A DNA stretch of 24,449 nucleotides from a virus, in IMG/VR virus record IMGVR_UViG_3300030328_004119, positions 1 through 24,449 of that record, one strand, 5' to 3'. The translations under genes and the position numbers were made by a program. The notes under the pieces were generated by a model. The model saw only the letters and a list, made by a program, of their open reading frames with translations. It searched no databases and had not been told where the DNA came from. Of this stretch, positions 1 to 7,800 are shown piece after piece. The first letter of the stretch is position 1, and each line of letters opens with the position of its first letter.

Positions 1-1
1 A

Positions 2-1588
2 AGTTCTGGTAGAAATGTTGATATTATAATTGTTGATAGTCATATTGATCCAAATCATTCTGAATTTTCAGATGGAAATGGTGGTAGTAGAGTTATTCAA
101 GAAAATTGGTTTAAGGAGGAATATAGATCTATAGTTGATCCAACTAATGAACATAATATTCCAAACAATTATTCATATAGTAATATGACTAGTGCTCATC
201 ATGGGACTCATGTTGCAGGAATAGCAGCAGGTAATACGCAGGGTTGGGCAAGAGATGCTAATATCTATAATATAGGATTTGATAGTAGTATTGTTAGTGG
301 TGATTTTACATTTCCTGTTTGGTCTGCAATGTTATATGAATTTATACAAGCATTTCATGAAACTAAAGAAATAAATCCTGCAACTGGAAGAAAAAATCCT
401 ACAATAGTTAATGGTAGTTATACATTACAGATCGGTCCCATATATCTTTACAATTTTATACCGTCTGTTGGAACTGAAATGGTGGAATCGATTCGATATA
501 GAGGTTCTGATATTAATATTATGGGTAATTCAGATGAAAGGAAAGTAATGGTGGAAGACAGGAGAGTTTCTGTTACAGGAAACGATGATAAAGGTAATTA
601 TATACCAAACCCTCCTGCTAGAAGTGCGGAAGTAGAGAATGATATTAAAGATCTTATTGATATGGGTGTAATTATTGTTGCAGCTGCTAGTAATGATAGT
701 TTTTCAATAGATGTTGAGGGTGGTGATGATTATGATAATTTTATAGCCTACAAGAAACGTCATGAAAATGGTATCATATATAATTATCCCCTTTATTATC
801 CAAATCGAGGAGCGACTCCTGGAGCAGCAGAAGGTGTGATTTGTGTTGGTTCTGTTGGTACTAAGGTTGCTGAATATAAATCATCTTTTAGTAATTTTGA
901 TAAAAGAGTTGATATATGGGCACCTGGTTCTAATATTATGTCTAGTGTACCTCCTAGTAATTATAAGTATTCACGTACTGGAGGATCACAGCCTTGGCCT
1001 TCATCAGATTTCTATTGTGAATGGTATTTTGCCGATCCACCATTCACTCCTCAAACTTTTTCTGGTATGTATATAGTATGGGAGGGTCAGGTAGTTTATG
1101 CTAGTCAAGCTGCTTCTGGAGATACAGAACCTGTACCTGAAGGAGATAATAGGATTTTTATAGGAAATGAATTTGTATATGAAGTAGGAAGTGTAAAGGG
1201 GGATCATAGTGATGATTTTACTGTAGCATACTCATATGAAGTAAAAAGATATGGTCTTGGTAATCTAAATGGAACAAGTATGGCATCACCTCAAGTTGCT
1301 GGTTTACTTGCCTGTTTAGCAGAGCAATGGCCTACTATGAAGCAAGCAGATGCTCTTCAGTTCTTAAAAGAAGGATCTAAAAGTCAAGTGGGAAATAATT
1401 TACCAGCAGGTAATTCAGTAACTGAATCTCCATATGAAGCATTTGGTGATGGTAATAATAGGTATGTTCATTATGTTTATAAAAGACCTCAGACAGGAAC
1501 GGTTTACCCACATCCAAATTATGCGAATCGTAATGTAAATACTTCAGGAATTAAATATCCTAGAGTCCGTTATACGGTTATTAAATGA
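2..1588 (+). CDS. Subtilisin-like (S8) serine protease, virion-associated, 5'-partial
   Basis: The reading frame is open from base 2, so the gene starts upstream of the window; the first ATG at 185 is internal and would lose the catalytic Asp. Counting from base 2, 528 residues are visible. The subtilase triad is intact: Asp12 in IIIVDSHIDPNHSEF, His67 in HHGTHVAGIAAG and Ser426 in GTSMASPQVAG, with the oxyanion Asn231 in AAASNDS. The fold family is therefore secure and the enzyme is probably active. Spacing is unusual: Asn to Ser is 195 residues, against about 66 in subtilisin, because a segment of roughly 90 residues rich in Tyr, Phe and Gly sits just before the Ser motif. The C-terminus (RPQTGTVYPHPNY, YPRVRYTVIK) resembles tails of cyanophage structural proteins from memory. 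It lies directly upstream of fibre genes, so I infer a virion protease or a processing enzyme for structural proteins. Substrate is unknown. Confidence 0.88.
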   Translation, partial: SSGRNVDIIIVDSHIDPNHSEFSDGNGGSRVIQENWFKEEYRSIVDPTNEHNIPNNYSYSNMTSAHHGTHVAGIAAGNTQGWARDANIYNIGFDSSIVSGDFTFPVWSAMLYEFIQAFHETKEINPATGRKNPTIVNGSYTLQIGPIYLYNFIPSVGTEMVESIRYRGSDINIMGNSDERKVMVEDRRVSVTGNDDKGNYIPNPPARSAEVENDIKDLIDMGVIIVAAASNDSFSIDVEGGDDYDNFIAYKKRHENGIIYNYPLYYPNRGATPGAAEGVICVGSVGTKVAEYKSSFSNFDKRVDIWAPGSNIMSSVPPSNYKYSRTGGSQPWPSSDFYCEWYFADPPFTPQTFSGMYIVWEGQVVYASQAASGDTEPVPEGDNRIFIGNEFVYEVGSVKGDHSDDFTVAYSYEVKRYGLGNLNGTSMASPQVAGLLACLAEQWPTMKQADALQFLKEGSKSQVGNNLPAGNSVTESPYEAFGDGNNRYVHYVYKRPQTGTVYPHPNYANRNVNTSGIKYPRVRYTVIK

Positions 1589-1592
1589 CCCT

Positions 1593-1600
1593 AATAAATA
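1593..1600 (+). promoter_or_regulatory. T4-type late promoter motif AATAAATA
   Basis: AATAAATA matches the NATAAATA late motif reported for T4-like cyanophages (T4 itself uses TATAAATA). It begins 4 bases after the protease stop and ends 21 bases before the ATG at 1622. The sequence continues as ATAAATAAC, as at 1876 and 16270. AT-rich context makes chance matches possible; placement and recurrence are the support. Confidence 0.5.
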
Positions 1601-1621
1601 ACAATAAATTCTTTTATAAAA

Positions 1622-1879
1622 ATGCCTGAAATTAAAGTCAATATTACTGATACTGAAGAGAAGTGTTTGAATACTGTTATGGTTGGTATTGGAACATGGA
1701 CTGATAATTTTGTAAAGAATCGTGCAAGAATTGTACAGGAGGAAATATTATCAGATCTATTGAAGCATTGTAATGATAATAATATTGCAATTGCTACAGG
1801 AGTTGATGCACAGATTACTCAAGCATATGCTGTAGGAGTTGCTCATACTGCTACAACTGAATATTCTACACCTGAATAA
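1622..1879 (+). CDS. Small conserved phage protein of unknown function (85 aa)
   Basis: This 85-residue acidic protein begins MPEIKVNITDTEEKCL and appears mostly helical in the middle (NRARIVQEEILSDLLKHC), with an Ala/Thr-rich C-terminus. It has no signal peptide, membrane segment or catalytic motif. The start at 1622 is the first ATG after the protease stop and lacks a Shine-Dalgarno site; an AATAAATA motif lies upstream. The stop codon at 1877-1879 sits inside the next late-promoter-like motif. From memory, similar short proteins occur beside structural genes of cyanomyoviruses, so a minor virion or assembly role is possible, but nothing in the sequence proves it. Confidence 0.75.
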   Translation: MPEIKVNITDTEEKCLNTVMVGIGTWTDNFVKNRARIVQEEILSDLLKHCNDNNIAIATGVDAQITQAYAVGVAHTATTEYSTPE

Positions 1880-1882
1880 ATA
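1875..1882 (+). promoter_or_regulatory. T4-type late promoter motif AATAAATA
   Basis: AATAAATA overlaps the stop codon of the 85-aa gene and ends 17 bases before the ATG at 1900. The 15-mer ATAAATAACTAAAAA at 1876-1890 recurs exactly at 16270-16284 before another structural gene. Predicted initiation 5-7 bases downstream would give a leader of about 10 nt with no Shine-Dalgarno site. Confidence 0.55.
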
Positions 1883-1899
1883 ACTAAAAATAATAGATA

Positions 1900-4800
1900 A
1901 TGTCAATTAAGATATACAAAGGTGGTTCTTGGGTAACGGTAAGTCAGACTGTAAATACGGCTATTGCTAAGGCGGATACCCTTTCTATTGGTCAGACTAA
2001 TACTTCCCTTTCAGAAGCTGATAAAGCTTATTATCTTTCTTTTGTTGATGTTAATAATCCTCATGGTGCTAGAGATTATGAGCATTTCTATACTGGTGCT
2101 GGAGTAACATTTAGTGCAATTACTAATGATTTATATTTAAGTGGATCATTTAATTTATTTGGTACAGAATCTAGTGGTGATGGTGATATTCATAGTAAAG
2201 GTGGGTCTGATGGTATTTTTGCTATTCATAATGCTGGCGCAGGACATCTTTCACTTAATATAAGAGATAATAGTAATTCTAATTTAGGAATTGCCAGCTT
2301 TAGTGGAAAAGCAGGGGCAAACTCTCAGTGTAATATTTCATATTTTAGATCAAATGTTAGTCCACAAGCAACAGATACTTATAATTTAGGAGATAGTACA
2401 TCTCTTCGTTGGAATAATGTTTATGCTAATCAGTATTATGGTGATGGATCAAATTTAACTTGTGTTGGTGGTGCAACTGCTTGGCAACCAGATCAATATG
2501 AAAACTTAAAAGCAGGTGATAATGCTGGTGCTGCTGTTGATGCTGGTACTTGTTATAATATTTTTATAGGACATGAAGCGGGAAGATATACCAAAGCATC
2601 AAATGCAGGTGATACTGGAAAGGGTGATGATAATGTCTTTGTTGGCTTTATGGCAGGAAATAAGAATACTACTGGTTCTTATAATATTTTTACTGGATCA
2701 TCTAGTGGATTTTGCAATCAAACTGGGGATGCTAACATTGCACTTGGTAGGGAAGCAGGGAAAACTGTTACTGGAAGTTGTAATATATTTTTAGGTCCTC
2801 TTGCAGGTAGATGTAGTACTGGTGGTAATCATAATATCTTTATGGGTTATCAGGCAGGATGTATTAATGGGGTACATGAGGATAATATTTTCCTTGGAAG
2901 GTATTCAGGAATTAATGTAACTGGAATGTCTAATGTTGCCATAGGTAGGCAAGCATTACTTGGTGGAGGAGAAGATGCAGTTCCACTTACTGGTCAGGGT
3001 AATGTTGCCATAGGTCAGGGTAGTGGTAAATTGCTTCAAAATGGAGCTCATTCTCATAATGTTTTCTTGGGTCATTCTGCAGGACAGAATCAAACAGCGG
3101 GATGTTTCAATGTAGTTATTGGATATAATGCTAATACTGCTTGTTTAACAGAAGGTTGTCAATTAATAATCGGTATTAATGCTAATAATTGGTTATCTGG
3201 TGATAAGAATTATAATATTAAACCTGGTAAAGGTATAATCGATTGTACTGGTTCTTGTGGTACAACAGATCAAGTATTAACTTCACATAAAGTAGCAGGT
3301 ACTCCAGATAATTATTATGTAAAATGGGCAACATCTGTATCGAATTCAACTAGTGCAGATAAAGTTGGTATTGGAACTACTACTAATGAAGGTGGAGATG
3401 ATTTACAAAGTTACTATGTTCCTTTTGTTAGAGATAATAACCCTCATAATTCTAGAGATTATGAGCAATTGTATAGTGATAGTAAATTAGTTTATGATTA
3501 TAAGGCATCTGATGATTCTGGTAAAGTTGGTATCAATACTGATGTTTTAGGACAAGAACTAAATGTATTTTCAAAAGCATATGCTGGTGTAAGACTTAAG
3601 AGTTCAAGAATAGCATCTGCACCTCTGGATACCATGACCCAGATAGGTGGTTTGCAATTTGCTGATAGTGATCATACTACTTTTAATAGTGGTAAAACTA
3701 TGTCAGCAATTGTTGGCACAGTTGGTGGTGATTTAATTTTAAAAACAGGACATGATGCAACTGACAATGGATCCATTGATAGAGTTACTATTACACCAAT
3801 AGGTCATGTTGGTATAGGAACCACAAATCCAATTGCTGATGATATTAATACTGGTAAAAAAATTAAAGATTATCTTGAAACCAATACTAACGTTTTAGCT
3901 GTTGGTATCGTTACGGCACATGAATATTATGGTAATTTTAAAGGTACTATTGATTCTAGTGCAGTGGTAGTAACTGATAAAATACAGGCTAGTGATGGTA
4001 CATATGCACAAGTAGTTGATGGTGGTACTGATGGACACTTTAAGGTATTAACAGAAGGAGAACAAAGACTTCTTATTGATAATGTAGGAAAGTCTTTATT
4101 TAATTCTGATCAAGCACAAATAGCTCAATTTGAAAGAAAAAAGATTGATTCAGGTGATGGATTATGGTCAAAGATAGATATTAAAACAGCTAGAAATACT
4201 AACGAAGGTAATAAGAATAAGTCATGGATCACATTTAGTAATATTTCTATAGATGAAGTTTCTGCAATTGAATATCAACATCCAGAAATTAATAGTACTA
4301 GTGGTGCAATAACTGGTGGTAATAATTATAAATTTAAAACTTGGATTGGAAATAATCTTGGTCCTGGTACTGATGATATAATTGAAAGAATTCGTATCAC
4401 AGGAATTGGTTCACTTGCTGTTGGTGTTGGAACTCAACCATTTGATCCATCAGCAGCTTTAGATGTTAGAGTTGGAAATAAAGTTGGTGATGTTGCAAAA
4501 ATCCAATTATATAATGGAGATCAGGGTAATACCTTAACACAAACTGCAGAGATGGTTTTATCTCCTGATATTAGAGGAATGGCTGGAGTAGGTATTAGTG
4601 CAAGTAAAGAAAATGCTGCCGATTGGACAAATATAAGTGCTAATAGAGATATGTCTCTTGCATTAATGAATGTTAAAAATAATCAGAAAAAAGTACAACT
4701 TACAATTAAATCTAATAGTGCATGGGGACTTCCTAAATCTAATGGAACAATAAACTATGGAACAGATGGTCAGGTATTAAAGAGTGGTGGAGATAGTGCA

Positions 4801-7800
4801 AGTGTTTATTGGGATGATGAATCTGGTGGAAGTGGAACTGGAAATCCTGCTGGAACTAATAAACAAGTTCAATTTAATGATAATAATAGTCTTGCAGGTG
4901 CTGAAAATTTATTATTCACTAAATCAGATACTTCTCCAACTTTAATACTTAGTTCTAAAAATGACCCACCTTCATCTACTAATGGTGGTTACATACAAGT
5001 TAGAAATCCAGGTACCACTAACACCGATACAAATGCTGCAACGATTACTTCAGATGGTGGATTAGAACTAAAGAGAGCTAATCAAAGTGGACCAACTGGT
5101 GGTCCTTATATTGATTTGAAATATACTGCGAGTGACATGGATTCTCGCATTCAAATGGATGTTGGTGATGGATATATTCCAACTGGAACTACAGCTGCTG
5201 ATAAATTTTCCTCAATTACTTTCTCAACAGGTGGTGGTGGAATTTACGTACCCACTGGTCAGCCAGATGCTAATCCAGATGGTAAATTAACTGAAAAAAT
5301 ACGTATTGGAAGGGATGGTGAAATTGGAATTCAAGCTGGTAGTCAGGTATATGATGCTAGTGACGACAAAGTGCTGAATAATACTAGAAGTGCTGCTGAT
5401 ATTTATGGATCATTAGGTCAAGTATTAATGAGTAGGGGAAAAGGTGCATCTGTTTATTGGGGAAACAGTGCTGCTGATGGTCAAGCTAATACGGTTGAGA
5501 GTGAATCGGTTTCTGATAATACAGATTATATTTTAACTTTTATTGATTGGGATAATAATGCACCTAAGAATGATACTTCCCCTGCTTATAGAGGTCTCAA
5601 ATTTGATGCTGATAGGAATCTTAAATACAATCCTTCTACTGATTTATTAACTGCACCTAATTTAACCGTAACTGGTAATATAACTCTTGGTGATGCTAAT
5701 AGTGATACAACAATATTCAATTCTAAGGTAAAGAGTCATATTATACCTCACGGAACAAGTTCAGAAGATCCAGTATCAGATTATTCTCTGGGAGAAGCAG
5801 GTGCTCAATGGAATGAAGTTCATGCAAAAACATTTATTGGAGCTATAAGTGGATCAACAGACAAAGTTCAAACACAATCAAATACAGATAAAACAGATGC
5901 TTTTATAACATTTGTTGCAGCAAATCATCCAACTGCTAGTGATTCATATCTCTTTACTAATGCATTATTAAAATATACGTCACAAGGTAGTAGTGAAAAA
6001 TTAACTATTGATGGTAGTGCTGATTTAGGTGATACTATTACTGATGAAATTTCTATTAAAGGTTCACTTACTTCTACTCTTGATAGTGATGGTAAAGGTT
6101 CAATAGTACCACTTATCAATTCAGGTGTTGTATTAGCAGTATCTCTTACTACTGGTGGTACTGGAGGATATGTTATTGGTAGCTTTAAAACTACCACAGG
6201 TGGTACTGGTACTGGATTGACTGTTGAGATCACATCAATTGCATCTGGTGGTGTTGTTAATGGTATAATACTTGATGGTGCAGGTGGTAGTGGTTATACA
6301 ATCGGAGATATAGTTACCATTGATGGTGGAAATAATGATGCAACAGTTACAATCACTGATATTAAAGGTTTAGATTTTGGTAGTAGTACGAAATATTGGA
6401 GAAAGATTTATGCCAAAGAATATGTTGGTAAGTTTATTGGTACTTTAACATCAAGAAACATTGCAATGACTGGTGATGTTGCATGGGATGTTAATTTTGA
6501 TGGTAGTGATAATGTAACTAGTGCTGGAACATTAGCAACGGTTAATAGTAGTCCTGGTACTTTTGGTAGTGCTACTAAAGTGGCTACATTTAGTGTTAAT
6601 GAGAAAGGTTTAATTACATCAGCTTTAGATGTTGATATTGATTTTTCTAATGAAACTTCAGGAACAGCAAATGCATTAAAGATTAATGAAACTGATGATG
6701 ATTCTGATCATTATTTAACATTTGTTGGTGATCATGGAGTTTCTAAAGATGTTTATATGGATGATGAACTTAAGTATAATCCCAATAAAAATATTTTAAC
6801 AATTAGTAAGTTCTCTCCTGATGGAACTGCACCTGATGCTGATAATAAAGTCCCACTTAGTGCTTCTGATGGTACTTGGTCATGGGGAACTATTACAAAT
6901 ACTATTGTTAGTGGATCAAATAAGATAGTACAAGATAATACATCTGCAGAAGTAATTGATGATGGTAGTGGTACAAATCCCACTGGACACTTTAAGGTAA
7001 TAACAGAAGGAAAAGAAAGACTTCGCATCGAAAAAAATGGTAGAGTTTTAATAGGAACTGATATACCAAGTACTTCTAATTTATTGATTTATGGTCAAGG
7101 GTCGAAATCATTCACTGGTACTATTACTGCTGGTCAAGATAAAATTACAAATATTATTCTTGCAAGTGGTAGCACATTTCCTGGTGTAGATGATGTAATT
7201 ACTATTGTATCTGGAAGTAATAGTGTAGCAATTGGTAGCAACGTTAAGGTTGTAAATGTAAATATTGCAGGAGCAGAAGTTACACTTTCTGCATCATTTA
7301 CTGGAAATGGAACTGCAAATGGTGCTTCATTATCTGCTAATCCTATTGATGAGAATGGACAGACCATCAATAAACCAGCAACAATTTACCAAAATGCAAT
7401 AAGTGGAACTGGTTATAATAAGGGTTTTTATGTTGGAATTGATCATAATGATGCAAAGGGATATGTATGGAATTATGAAAATCTACCAATTATTTTTGCA
7501 ACAAATAATAATGAAAGACTTCAGATAGGAAATGTAGGACAACTTGGAATTGCGGGTGCAAATTATGGAACAGCAGGTCAGGTATTAAAGAGTGGTGGAC
7601 CTACTGGAAGTGTTGTTTGGGGTAGTATGGGTGACTTTACTTCAGGAACAACTAAAGTTGCAACAATAAAAGATCAAAGAGTGGTTGATGGTGGTGATGA
7701 TGAATTTGATAATGGAGGAACAGCTCTTGCAGGTAGTAATATCAGAGCTCTTAACACAATACATGATCCACATAATATTGGTATTGCTCTTATTGGGCAG

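Noticed and set aside
2557-3180. CRISPR-like periodic repeats
   Set aside because: The periodicity is of protein motifs; DNA copies are divergent and unit lengths vary, with no conserved repeat-spacer pattern.
5925-7370. Three minus-strand frames of 78-102 aa
   Set aside because: All lie within the giant fibre gene and are antisense shadows of its Gly/Asp/Thr codons.
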